Assembly (NCBI GenBank): GCA_030618495.1 | Contig: JAUXDE010000067.1 | Span: 1-9,619, forward strand | Source of the DNA: Clostridia bacterium | Lineage (GTDB): Bacteria > UBA6262 > WVXT01 > JAUXBS01 | DNA length: 9,619 nucleotides | Reading direction: 5' to 3' | Translations under genes and position numbers: made by a program | The notes under the pieces: model-generated | Database searches by the model: none | Told to the model about the DNA's origin: nothing | The model's input: the letters and a program-made list of their open reading frames with translations, nothing else | Part shown: positions 1 through 6,390 of the stretch, piece after piece | Numbering within the stretch: the stretch's first letter is position 1 | How the letters are laid out: every line of letters begins with the position of its first letter

Positions 1-123
1 TTTGTTATTAAGGCCATCACCGTCATAATCATACGTATCTGTATCGTAATCAACGACGTAAGGTATAGTTGCCGTGCTGTACTCTACTTCCCACTTGTCC
101 GGTAGTCCGTCACCGTCAGTATC
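1..123 (-). repeat. Duplicated TSP3 module, copy 2 (reaches window edge)
   Basis: This stretch aligns without gaps to 304-426, an offset of 303 bp or 101 codons. I count 8 differences in 123 bases, and positions 1-53 are identical. It encodes DTDGDGLPDKWEVEY, a linker STATIPYV, and DYDTDTYDYDGDG. Because it touches the edge, the repeat may continue outside the window. Confidence 0.9.
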
Positions 124-1743
124 GTTGTTATTGGGGTCTGTATCGTTAATGTATTCCTGAAGGTTTGTAAGTCCATCATCATCATAATCAGCATTAGCAT
201 CGGCAGTCGAAGGTTTAACGCTGTAATCCACTTCCCACTTGTCCGGCATGCCATCGCCATCGGTATCATTCAATTTGGGACTTGTCCCGGAATTGTATTC
301 TTCTTTGTTATTAAGGCCATCACCGTCATAATCATACGTATCTGTATCGTAATCAATAACGTAAGGTATGGTTGCCGTGCTGTACTCCACTTCCCATTTG
401 TCCGGCAGGCCGTCGCCGTCAGTATCTTCCTTCTTGGGGTCTGTTCCGTTTTCTTGCTCATCATAATTTGTCAGTCCATCATCATCTATGTCTTCCTTGT
501 CATCGGAAACACCATCATTGTCGGTATCCACATTAAGCGGGTTAGTTGAAGTCTTGTTAACTTCAAAGTCATCTTCCAGGTTATCCCCATCGGTATCAGA
601 ACTTGTCGGGACGCAGAAGTTTTCGTACTCCTGCAGATTATTCAAGCCATCAGTATCATCATTACCTGCGGGGTCGGATACACCGTACTTGGTTTCCCAG
701 TAATCGGGCATACCGTTTGCGTCCGAATCAACGAATTCATCTGCTCCGATATCAATCACACCGTCAATTCTTGTATCCCCATCAATATCAAAAGTTTCGG
801 TTACAGCAGTCCCGGCTTCTTTGCATCCGGAAACAGCCATTAAATGGTAATCATTTTTTCCTGTTAAAGGGTCAAGATGGAATTTTGGGTCAATAGAAAT
901 ATCTGAACCATCGTTAGAGATTGCATGGTAGTTGCCCCCGGAATTGTTCCATGTGTTGTTGGTGGAGAGAACCGGGTCTGCCCCTTCTTTGCCCCAGATT
1001 GCCCCCTGAAGACTTGTATTGTTCGCTATTAAATTGTTGGTAACCTCAGGATTTGAACTATCGCCAATAATGGTCAATGCCCCCGGGTCATCAGTCAATT
1101 CATTTTCAAATGAAAATATCGGGCGGTACCTTGAAGTTAATTTATTGATGTCCGTTGAATTATTAATAATCGTGTTGTTAATGATTTTTGGAGATGAATT
1201 GATTATTTTTATTCCCGCGCTTCCGTAGGGACTGACATTATCCGAAATCACATTATTGATGATTAATGTGGATGAGGTATTGGTGGATGATGAGCCTATC
1301 AGTATGCCATAAGAAATGTTTCCCTTTATGATGCAGTTCATAATTTTCGGATTGGAATCAGCTTCGTTTCCTATGGAGATGCCTCCGCCTTTTGTTGAAT
1401 CCCCGTACCCGTTTGTAATGGTGAATCCATCGAGCACTGCAGTGTTGTCCTCGTTGTTGTTTGCCGAAACGACCGAAGCCGGGGCGTTCTCGGTCCCGGT
1501 ACCTATTATCGTTGTATATTCGGGGCCTGACTGGCTTTTTATGATAACCCCGGGCTTCATTGTAATGTTTTCTACATATTCCCCGGCATTTACTTGAACC
1601 GTATCGCCGCTTACGGCATAATTTATTCCCAGCGAGATTGTGGGTTGATTAGTAGGAACGATTATTGGTGCTGCGCCACAAATATGTGATAAAAGAATAA
1701 TGAGCGCGCACAAGCTAATTGTTATTTTTGTAATTTTTTTCAT
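1..1743 (-). CDS. Partial right-handed beta-helix surface protein with choice-of-anchor-Q-like segment and TSP3-like calcium-binding repeats
   Basis: This frame is open for 581 codons from the ATG at 1743 to the window edge with no stop, so the C-terminus is missing. Residues 1 to about 24 form a signal peptide (MKKITKI, hydrophobic core, cut near CGA/A). Residues about 40-300 show beta-helix rungs: LDGFTITNGYG, GGGISIGN, repeated NN-I/V-I stretches, NPKIMNCIIKG and SPKIINNTII. Residues about 282-337 match choice-of-anchor Q proteins (DPKFHLDP, YHL, DIDGDTRIDG, DIGADEF). From about 338 to the edge it is a chain of Asp-rich TSP3-like units (DTDGDGLPDKWEV, DYDGDGLNN) expected to bind calcium and form a rigid stalk. 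It is probably secreted or surface-displayed; its ligand is unknown. It lies 26 bp after the LamG-like gene in an AT-rich gap with no evident Shine-Dalgarno, and is probably co-transcribed with it. The missing C-terminus may carry a sorting domain like that of the gene at 7380-9619. Confidence 0.9.
   Translation of the reverse strand, partial: MKKITKITISLCALIILLSHICGAAPIIVPTNQPTISLGINYAVSGDTVQVNAGEYVENITMKPGVIIKSQSGPEYTTIIGTGTENAPASVVSANNNEDNTAVLDGFTITNGYGDSTKGGGISIGNEADSNPKIMNCIIKGNISYGILIGSSSTNTSSTLIINNVISDNVSPYGSAGIKIINSSPKIINNTIINNSTDINKLTSRYRPIFSFENELTDDPGALTIIGDSSNPEVTNNLIANNTSLQGAIWGKEGADPVLSTNNTWNNSGGNYHAISNDGSDISIDPKFHLDPLTGKNDYHLMAVSGCKEAGTAVTETFDIDGDTRIDGVIDIGADEFVDSDANGMPDYWETKYGVSDPAGNDDTDGLNNLQEYENFCVPTSSDTDGDNLEDDFEVNKTSTNPLNVDTDNDGVSDDKEDIDDDGLTNYDEQENGTDPKKEDTDGDGLPDKWEVEYSTATIPYVIDYDTDTYDYDGDGLNNKEEYNSGTSPKLNDTDGDGMPDKWEVDYSVKPSTADANADYDDDGLTNLQEYINDTDPNNNDTDGDGLPDKWEVEYSTATIPYVVDYDTDTYDYDGDGLNNK
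304..426 (-). repeat. Duplicated TSP3 module, copy 1
   Basis: This is the partner of the copy at 1-123. Seven of the eight nucleotide differences are synonymous and one changes Val to Ile. A third, more diverged unit with the DKWEV core lies between them (core at 231-246; the other two cores are at 87-102 and 390-405). The spacing therefore alternates between 53 and 48 codons, giving a super-repeat of 101 codons. Confidence 0.9.
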
Positions 1744-1769
1744 AGTTTTATATTATAATTATATTAGTT

Positions 1770-2768
1770 CTAAAAACCATCAAACAAGCCCGGAGTCAAA
1801 CTGTCAGGTATTTCCGGGTTATTCAAGCTATATACACTATTGGGGTCTGATACCGTTACAGTTACTTTAATTTCGTCAAAATACACCTTTCTTGATGATT
1901 CTCCGGGTTCCGTAACCAATTCCAAGGCAAATATTGACGGAGCTATATCATCATAAACCCCTGTAGTTCCTGTTTCATCATCATCAATCCATACAGTCCA
2001 TTCACTGTTATCAATATCTATCGTTAACTTGACTTTATGCCATTCATCCTTAACTATACTGACTCCGGTGTTTTTTGAATTATTCATATTTTCACCATAG
2101 TATACGGTAATTTTACCGTTTTCATTCATTATGTTTATTCCACCGTAGCCATACCTGACAAACCCTATATGCATTCCGGTAGAAGTGCTGGAAACCCTTG
2201 CATAACCTTCAATATCCAGTAAACTGATTGAAGTTGAATCAAAACTTCTCATAACATCAACAACACCGTCATTTTCAGCTTCAAGCAGCAATGATTTACT
2301 GGTGTCTGCCGCTCCGATAGAAGCAATAGCAGGGTCAGTTGAAGGTTCTCTTGAAGCTATCTGCCAGCCGCCGGTACCATTGCTTATTTCAGAATAGGAT
2401 TCAAAACTTTCGCTGATTATTATTTTCCGGGCTTCACCGAATTTAATGTTTGCGGTAGAAGTGGCAGATTTACAGCTGAAGAAATCCGGCTTTTCAAGGT
2501 GGGCGGTAGTTAAAGCGCTGAATATGCCTTTTACGGCATTAATAGTACATGAACCGTCAGGAACATCGTAAAGACAGAATTCACCCTTACTATTGGTCGG
2601 TACGTTATAGTAGTCTATGTTATCCGATGTTACAGTTGCCCCTTCCACCGGATTATCATTTTTATCTATTACAAGTCCGGTGATATTACCGCTGCCGCTC
2701 AAGCCGAAAAATCCAGTCATCATAGAGATTAACAATATTCCCAAAATATATATTCTTAACATACCCAT
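1770..2768 (-). CDS. Secreted protein with carboxypeptidase-regulatory-like and LamG/concanavalin-like domains
   Basis: A 332-residue exported protein of unknown role. The N-terminus is a signal peptide (MGMLRIYILGILLISMM, ending near GFFGLSG). Residues about 28-95 look like a carboxypeptidase regulatory-like beta-sandwich: GNITGLVIDKNDNPVEGATV, then NSKGEFCLYDVPDG. Such domains usually act as spacers or adhesion modules in surface proteins. Residues about 118-315 resemble a LamG/concanavalin-type jelly roll: SESFESY at its start, GWQIASREPS, an EWHKVKLTID strand, WTVWIDD and VYFDEIKV at its end. This fold often binds carbohydrate, but no binding site can be named here. The first ATG was chosen because a GGGGG tract lies 6 bases upstream; the ATG two codons later is a possible alternative. 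It is followed after 26 bp by the beta-helix/TSP3 gene, probably in the same transcript. The domain calls come from pattern reading and are moderately sure. Confidence 0.8.
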   Translation of the reverse strand: MGMLRIYILGILLISMMTGFFGLSGSGNITGLVIDKNDNPVEGATVTSDNIDYYNVPTNSKGEFCLYDVPDGSCTINAVKGIFSALTTAHLEKPDFFSCKSATSTANIKFGEARKIIISESFESYSEISNGTGGWQIASREPSTDPAIASIGAADTSKSLLLEAENDGVVDVMRSFDSTSISLLDIEGYARVSSTSTGMHIGFVRYGYGGINIMNENGKITVYYGENMNNSKNTGVSIVKDEWHKVKLTIDIDNSEWTVWIDDDETGTTGVYDDIAPSIFALELVTEPGESSRKVYFDEIKVTVTVSDPNSVYSLNNPEIPDSLTPGLFDGF

Positions 2769-2844
2769 TGCCGACCCCCATTATTGGTGAATTTATAGTT
2801 TTAAGCCGGTAAACATAGTTTTATTTTTTACAGAAAATCTAATC

Positions 2845-3093
2845 CTATTTGTTATTTTTACTCTTATATCCTGACACCGATTTTGCTTTTTTTAGTGATT
2901 TAAACTTGCTTGAAGATATCTTTGACAGGTCTTTTATTAAAAATTTCATCTCATCGCTGTCCAGTTTTGAAATACTGCCGAAACTGGCAATTACACGCTG
3001 CCTGGTCTTGCCGTTAACGCGGTAGTTTTCCACCAGGCGGAGGTACTGATACTGCCTGCCATTTTGAATGAATTTGTGAACTCTGAAAAACAT
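2845..3093 (-). CDS. Solo N-terminal domain of an IS1634-type transposase (relic or domesticated)
   Basis: An 82-residue protein whose first 50 or so residues match the start of IS1634-type transposases: MFFRVHKFIQNGRQYQYLRL, LVENYRVNGKTRQRVIASFG, then a short SKLD segment. In the full transposase this small beta-rich segment precedes several hundred residues carrying the DDE catalytic core. Here the protein ends after a Lys/Ser-rich tail (SKFKSLKKAKS, YKSKNNK) with a clean stop and no catalytic part. The next gene begins only 76 bp beyond, so there is no room for the rest of a transposase. It has its own strong promoter and no leader in which a Shine-Dalgarno could sit. The basic tail and origin suggest nucleic-acid binding, but this is inference. 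It could be a decaying insertion-sequence remnant or a retained small regulator. Confidence 0.72.
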   Translation of the reverse strand: MFFRVHKFIQNGRQYQYLRLVENYRVNGKTRQRVIASFGSISKLDSDEMKFLIKDLSKISSSKFKSLKKAKSVSGYKSKNNK

Positions 3094-3099
3094 GACAAA

Positions 3100-3128
3100 A
3101 ATATACCATTTTTAACATCACAAGTCAA
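3100..3128 (-). promoter_or_regulatory. Sigma70-type promoter of the solo transposase-domain gene; predicts a leaderless mRNA
   Basis: On the minus strand a -35 box TTGACT (3123-3128) and a -10 box TATATT (3100-3105) are separated by exactly 17 bp. Each hexamer differs from consensus at one base. Only 6 bases (TTTGTC) lie between the -10 box and the ATG at 3093, so transcription should begin at or within a base or two of the start codon. Confidence 0.7.
3107..3122 (-). repeat. 16-bp motif copy in the promoter spacer
   Basis: The minus strand reads TGTGATGTTAAAAATG. It occupies 16 of the 17 spacer positions between the -35 and -10 boxes. It matches the copy at 3152-3167 at 15 of 16 positions in the same orientation, with a 45-bp offset. 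A protein bound here would cover the promoter. Confidence 0.75.
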
Positions 3129-3148
3129 GGAAAATATGACGATAAAGC

Positions 3149-3186
3149 AAACATTTTTAACACCACATATTGCGTGTTAAATGTTT
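3149..3186. repeat. Inverted repeat holding the second 16-bp motif copy and a third, inverted one
   Basis: The left arm at 3149-3163 (AAACATTTTTAACAC) pairs with the right arm at 3174-3186 (GTGTTAAATGTTT) across a 10-base loop, with a 2-base bulge on the left. The left arm contains most of the second copy of the promoter-spacer motif (3152-3167); the right arm is a shortened inverted copy. It sits 27 bp after the stop codon of the solute-binding protein gene. It could be an operator dyad, an insertion-sequence end, or a weak AT-rich terminator. The minus-strand exit side (TTTGCTTTAT) lacks a clean T-tract. Confidence 0.6.
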
Positions 3187-3213
3187 TTTATTCTGAAAGA
3201 TTGTGAATTTCTG

Positions 3214-4869
3214 TTATCTTGTATATCTCTGGAGGGTTTCCGGAATGTACCACTTGATGAAATTATAGCCGATTCCGATAGGTGCAACGGCTATGCCGTG
3301 TATCCTGCTGCTTACGACAGGCAGGGCGTCATCAACGTAAAGGAATGTATATGGCTGGTCCTCGGCAATCAGTTCATGGATTTTCTGATATATTTTCTTC
3401 CTTTTCTCTTTGGCGAAGGTTTCCCTCCCCTTGATTATCAGCCTGTCCACTTCGGGGTTGCTGTAGCTGACGAAATTGTATTGTCCTTTGTCTATCTGGG
3501 AGGAATGCCATATGCTGTAGCAGTCGGGGTCTCTTGACAGGCTCCAGCCGATTATTAAGGCTTCAAACCTCTTGTTGTGAATGTATTCATTAATAAAAGC
3601 GCTCCATTCAATGATACGGATGTTTACCTTTATCCCTATTTTCTTCAAATTTGACTGTATCATCGTGGCGCTTAATTCCCGTTTCTTGTTGCCCTGATTG
3701 GTCATGAGGGTGAATTCAAAGTTGTTTCCGTCCCTGTCAAGCAAACCGTCAGCGTCTGTATCCTTCCACCCGCATTCTTCAAGTAATTTCTTAGCTTTAT
3801 TTGGATTGTACTCATATCTTCTTACATTTGGGTTGTATGCCCAGGATTGTTTTGGAAACGGTCCCGTACATATACTACCCAGCCCGAGCAGTATACCGTC
3901 AATTATTTCCTGCTTGTTGATTGCATAGGTCAGCGCCTGCCGCACCTTCTTTTCTTTAAAAAGGTGGAAGTTGAGGTTATACCCGAGATACGTGAAGCCG
4001 AAGCCCGGGTACCTGAATTTATTATATGCCTTGGTGAAGCCGCTGTCGCCGGTTTCCTTTGTGTACTGGTCAGGGGTAAGGCCCATTGAGTCAATCGATC
4101 CCTTTCTTAATTCCATGAACTGGACCGCCTGGTCAGGCACGATTCTGTAAATTATCCTGTCGATGCGCGGCCTTCCTTCAAAATAATCAGGATTAGCCTC
4201 AAGGATTATCTTGTCGTCGGTTTTCCATTCAATAAACCTGTAGGGCCCCGTTCCCGTGGGGTTCCTGTTTGCGGGATGTTTGTTGAAGCCGCCTTTCTCA
4301 AATATATGTTTTGGTATTATTCCCATACCCCAGCTTTCCACGGCAGGTGAAAAGGGCTTTGAGTAGGTTATTTTTATCGTGTAATCGTCAAGGATTTCAA
4401 ATTTCTTTACCAGCAGGTACTTGGAAGCGTAGGGGGTAATCACTTCGGGATCAATTAGTTTTTCATAGGTGAATTTGACGTCCCGCGCCGTAAAGGGAAC
4501 GCCGTCGTGCCATTTCACGTTTTTTCTTAAATGGAACCTCAGTTCCAGCCCGTCGTCAGAGACTTCCCATGATTGGGCGAGGTCCCCTACAAGAACGATG
4601 TCCTTGTCGTACTTCACGAGGCCGTTATACACGTAGCCGTTGATGTCTCCCGAAGCGCTGTCCGTCGCAAGTATCGGGTTTAAATAACTGGCATCCCCTA
4701 TGGAAGCTTCAATATATGTGTCGCCGCAGACGGGTTCTGTGGAAATAGCGGAGTTATCCTTTCCGGGAGGGCTGCCTTTGCAGCAGCATAAAGCGGCGGC
4801 AAGGATAAAAGTCAGGAACAGGACGGACTTATTCTCTTTTATAAGACGGTTTTTTGAATAATTTATCAT
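3214..4869 (-). CDS. ABC transporter substrate-binding protein, family 5 (peptide/nickel/opine type)
   Basis: A 551-residue extracytoplasmic solute-binding protein, full length for the SBP_bac_5 family. These capture oligopeptides or similar solutes and deliver them to a DppBC/OppBC-type permease. Visible family features in order: YNGLVKYDKD and LAQSWEVSDDGLE (about 80-110), the signature KWHDGVPFTARDVKFTYEKL (119-138), GTGPYRFIEW, EANPDYFEGRP, VRQALTYAINKQEII, AKKLLEECGWKDTDADG and a C-terminal IHGIAVAPIGI. The export signal is KNRLIKENKS followed by VLFLTFILAAAL and a Cys triplet at residues 28-30. It looks like a lipoprotein signal, but the residue before the first Cys is Leu, so the lipobox is not canonical. 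The ATG is the only sensible start; it overlaps the LolA-like gene by 41 bp with a weak GGGA upstream, consistent with translational coupling. No permease or ATPase gene lies in the window, and the substrate cannot be told. Confidence 0.93.
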   Translation of the reverse strand: MINYSKNRLIKENKSVLFLTFILAAALCCCKGSPPGKDNSAISTEPVCGDTYIEASIGDASYLNPILATDSASGDINGYVYNGLVKYDKDIVLVGDLAQSWEVSDDGLELRFHLRKNVKWHDGVPFTARDVKFTYEKLIDPEVITPYASKYLLVKKFEILDDYTIKITYSKPFSPAVESWGMGIIPKHIFEKGGFNKHPANRNPTGTGPYRFIEWKTDDKIILEANPDYFEGRPRIDRIIYRIVPDQAVQFMELRKGSIDSMGLTPDQYTKETGDSGFTKAYNKFRYPGFGFTYLGYNLNFHLFKEKKVRQALTYAINKQEIIDGILLGLGSICTGPFPKQSWAYNPNVRRYEYNPNKAKKLLEECGWKDTDADGLLDRDGNNFEFTLMTNQGNKKRELSATMIQSNLKKIGIKVNIRIIEWSAFINEYIHNKRFEALIIGWSLSRDPDCYSIWHSSQIDKGQYNFVSYSNPEVDRLIIKGRETFAKEKRKKIYQKIHELIAEDQPYTFLYVDDALPVVSSRIHGIAVAPIGIGYNFIKWYIPETLQRYTR

Positions 4870-5521
4870 TTAATCCCACGTTTAACTTTAAATTCTCGTA
4901 TTGAGTTGACTGCATGATGTTTCCGTCCTTATCGTAGAAAATGAATTTCAAGAGAAGCATTCTTTCCTTGTCAATCCATACCAGTTCCCTTGCGATTAAA
5001 TCAGTTTTATCAAGGTCTTTTGAAACCAGTTCTATAACAAGGGCTTCGTCGCCGTCAAGTTTCTCTTCCCTCAGTATTCTGGATTCAAAGGATTCAAGGT
5101 TTTCAATATGCATGTCAAGGAAGTAGTTCCCGGCGGACTCGTTCACGGTAAATCCGTTCAGCCCGCGTACCCTCTTGTTGCGCGGGTCAAGGCTGAAAGT
5201 AAAAAGCGAAACAAGGCCTCTACCCGCCTTGACTTTAACCTTCCCGTTCCTGTAGATAAGAACAGTACCTATGTTCTTATCCCCGCCGATAATATCCATT
5301 CTGACCTTTTCAGGTTTTTTGTAGTAGAAATCATACACATAACGTTCGGATTCGCCGTCCTTTGCCTGGTAGTCCCTCATAATACAGGCGAAATCATTGA
5401 TTTCGTTGAATCTTTGGCGCATCTCAATAAACAGCTGCTTTACGTTGTAAGCGTATGCGGAATTTGCGATAAGCAGCAGGACAGCGCAGAGAATAATTAG
5501 TTTTATATAACTTTTTTTCAT
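4829..5521 (-). CDS. LolA-like periplasmic protein (outer-membrane lipoprotein-sorting-like)
   Basis: A 230-residue exported protein. Residues 1-24 are a standard signal peptide (MKKSYIKLIIL, cut after NSAYA). The mature part follows the LolA/LppX-type half-barrel pattern: a first amphipathic helix (KQLFIEMRQRFNEINDF), strands YVYDFYYKKPEKVRMDI and GTVLIYRNGKVKVK, then ALVIELVSKD, RELVWIDKERMLLLKFIFYD, and a final VGLNDKLFKKP resembling the usual family ending. Proteins of this fold carry lipids or lipoproteins across the periplasm, or act as secreted lipid-binding factors. Sequence identity inside the fold is low, so it should not be called LolA proper. The start codon follows the Memo stop codon directly (TAA then ATG) with no good Shine-Dalgarno, so translation probably depends on ribosomes finishing Memo. 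The 3' end overlaps the solute-binding protein gene by 41 bp. Confidence 0.75.
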   Translation of the reverse strand: MKKSYIKLIILCAVLLLIANSAYAYNVKQLFIEMRQRFNEINDFACIMRDYQAKDGESERYVYDFYYKKPEKVRMDIIGGDKNIGTVLIYRNGKVKVKAGRGLVSLFTFSLDPRNKRVRGLNGFTVNESAGNYFLDMHIENLESFESRILREEKLDGDEALVIELVSKDLDKTDLIARELVWIDKERMLLLKFIFYDKDGNIMQSTQYENLKLNVGLNDKLFKKPSYKRE

Positions 5522-6331
5522 TTATTTAACCAGTATGCCGGCATAACCCACGACTGACGAGTAATCCCCGGATGAGTCCCCGCTCGTGTTGTAAAAGACG
5601 AGTTCCGCTTTCTTTGCCCCGAGCGATTTTGCCGCAAACAGCATAACAGCTGCCGGCCCCGACCCGCACATTGATATGTTGTTAACGGAAACTGTATCAA
5701 GCAGTCCTTCGGGGTCCAGCTCTACTATTTTGTCAATGGCGAGATTATCCTTTTCCTTTGCCGTTTCAACGGATTCGTAATGGCTCATGTCCGAAGAGGC
5801 AATTATCAGCGCTTTGACGGAAGAGTCAAGTGAATCAGCTATTGCCTTGCCTATTGCCCTGCAGGTTTTAGCGCTGTAATCCCTCATGCAGATAGGAACG
5901 ATACTGAATTTCTTCCTGAAATATTGTATAAAGGGGAGCTGTGTTTCCAGTGAATGTTCGTACGCATGGGCGTTCTCATCATCCTTAATCAAGTTTTTGG
6001 CGTTTGACAGGATTGACCTGGCAAGTTTGCTGTTTATCCTGACATTGCCGTTCGGCATGGACCAGTAACCTTCGGTCATGATTGCCGTATCAGTTCCCAT
6101 CCCCGAGTGGTTTGGGCCCAGTATTATGAATACGTCGGGAAGTTTCACCCTTGAATACACAGCGCCGGCCGCCTTTCCCGAGTACATGAACCCGGCATGA
6201 GGGGCGACTATTCCCAGGGCTGACTCTTTCTTTGCGTCCTTTACGATATATTGTTCAACGTCTTTCTTCAGTTTCTCTGGGTCCGAAGGGTAGAACCTGC
6301 CTGCCTGGGCAGGATTCCTTGTAACGCTCAT
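5522..6331 (-). CDS. amrB: Memo-family metalloprotein (AmmeMemoRadiSam system protein B)
   Basis: A 269-residue cytoplasmic protein of the MEMO1 family, about the usual length. The fold is related to extradiol dioxygenases and LigB, and human MEMO1 binds metal through two His and one Cys. Counting from the chosen start, the equivalents are H45 (APHAGFMYSG), H75 (LGPNHSG) and C222 (MCGSGPAA). D181 and H184 (SSDMSHY), H126 and E129 (EHSLETQLPF) and the N-terminal NPAQAGRFYP signature are also present, so the site looks intact. The start at 6331 is supported by GGGAGG six bases upstream and by the family N-terminus. An in-frame ATG at 6361 adds ten unlike residues and falls inside the -10 box. 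It is the first gene of an operon with the LolA-like and solute-binding protein genes. The usual partners, AMMECR1 and a radical-SAM enzyme, are not in the window. The reaction in bacteria is not settled. Confidence 0.93.
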   Translation of the reverse strand: MSVTRNPAQAGRFYPSDPEKLKKDVEQYIVKDAKKESALGIVAPHAGFMYSGKAAGAVYSRVKLPDVFIILGPNHSGMGTDTAIMTEGYWSMPNGNVRINSKLARSILSNAKNLIKDDENAHAYEHSLETQLPFIQYFRKKFSIVPICMRDYSAKTCRAIGKAIADSLDSSVKALIIASSDMSHYESVETAKEKDNLAIDKIVELDPEGLLDTVSVNNISMCGSGPAAVMLFAAKSLGAKKAELVFYNTSGDSSGDYSSVVGYAGILVK

Positions 6332-6337
6332 GCAGTG

Positions 6338-6343
6338 CCTCCC
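6338..6343 (-). promoter_or_regulatory. Shine-Dalgarno that sets the Memo start
   Basis: The minus strand reads GGGAGG, then CACTGC, then ATG. The six-base spacing is close to ideal and fixes the start at 6331 instead of the upstream in-frame ATG at 6361. Confidence 0.88.
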
Positions 6344-6360
6344 GGTTCTTTCATGTATCA

Positions 6361-6389
6361 ATTATAGATGTTTTCATTCTAAATGTAAA
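6361..6389 (-). promoter_or_regulatory. Sigma70-type promoter of the Memo / LolA-like / solute-binding protein operon
   Basis: The minus strand has TTTACA (6384-6389), a 17-bp spacer and a perfect TATAAT (6361-6366). Transcription should begin near 6354, giving a leader of about 20-25 bases that includes the Shine-Dalgarno. It lies just downstream of the terminator of the preceding unit, so the operon is transcriptionally separate. Confidence 0.82.
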
Positions 6390-6390
6390 T

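Noticed and set aside
1-430. Short recurring sequences that might suggest a CRISPR array.
   Set aside because: The repeats are in frame with a coding region, encode DxDxDG motifs, and have spacing of 48 and 53 codons with coding sequence between. They are protein repeats.
488-1597. Several open frames of 60-100 codons on the plus strand, and short minus-strand frames at 84-464.
   Set aside because: They lie antisense to, or out of frame with, the continuous 581-codon beta-helix/TSP3 frame. They are low-complexity and look like no known family.
1744-1769. A TATAAT-like promoter in the AT-rich gap before the beta-helix gene.
   Set aside because: Several TATAAT-like strings exist, but the only -35-like hexamer nearby (TTGATG) gives spacers of 14 or 20 bp. 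An AT-only gap makes chance matches likely.
3149-3186. The inverted repeat as a proper intrinsic terminator of the three-gene operon.
   Set aside because: The stem is AT-rich with a bulge, and the minus-strand exit lacks a continuous T-run. Its arms are copies of a motif that also occurs in the neighbouring promoter. A weak terminator role remains possible.
2845-3186. A complete insertion sequence or MITE.
   Set aside because: No matching inverted terminal repeat or target-site duplication can be seen on the low-coordinate side between 2769 and 2844, and no catalytic domain is present.
3181-5500. Plus-strand frames of up to 130 codons opposite the solute-binding protein and LolA-like genes, and a minus-strand frame at 5518-5700.
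   Set aside because: They are shadows of well-supported minus-strand genes, with no ribosome-binding site or recognisable family.
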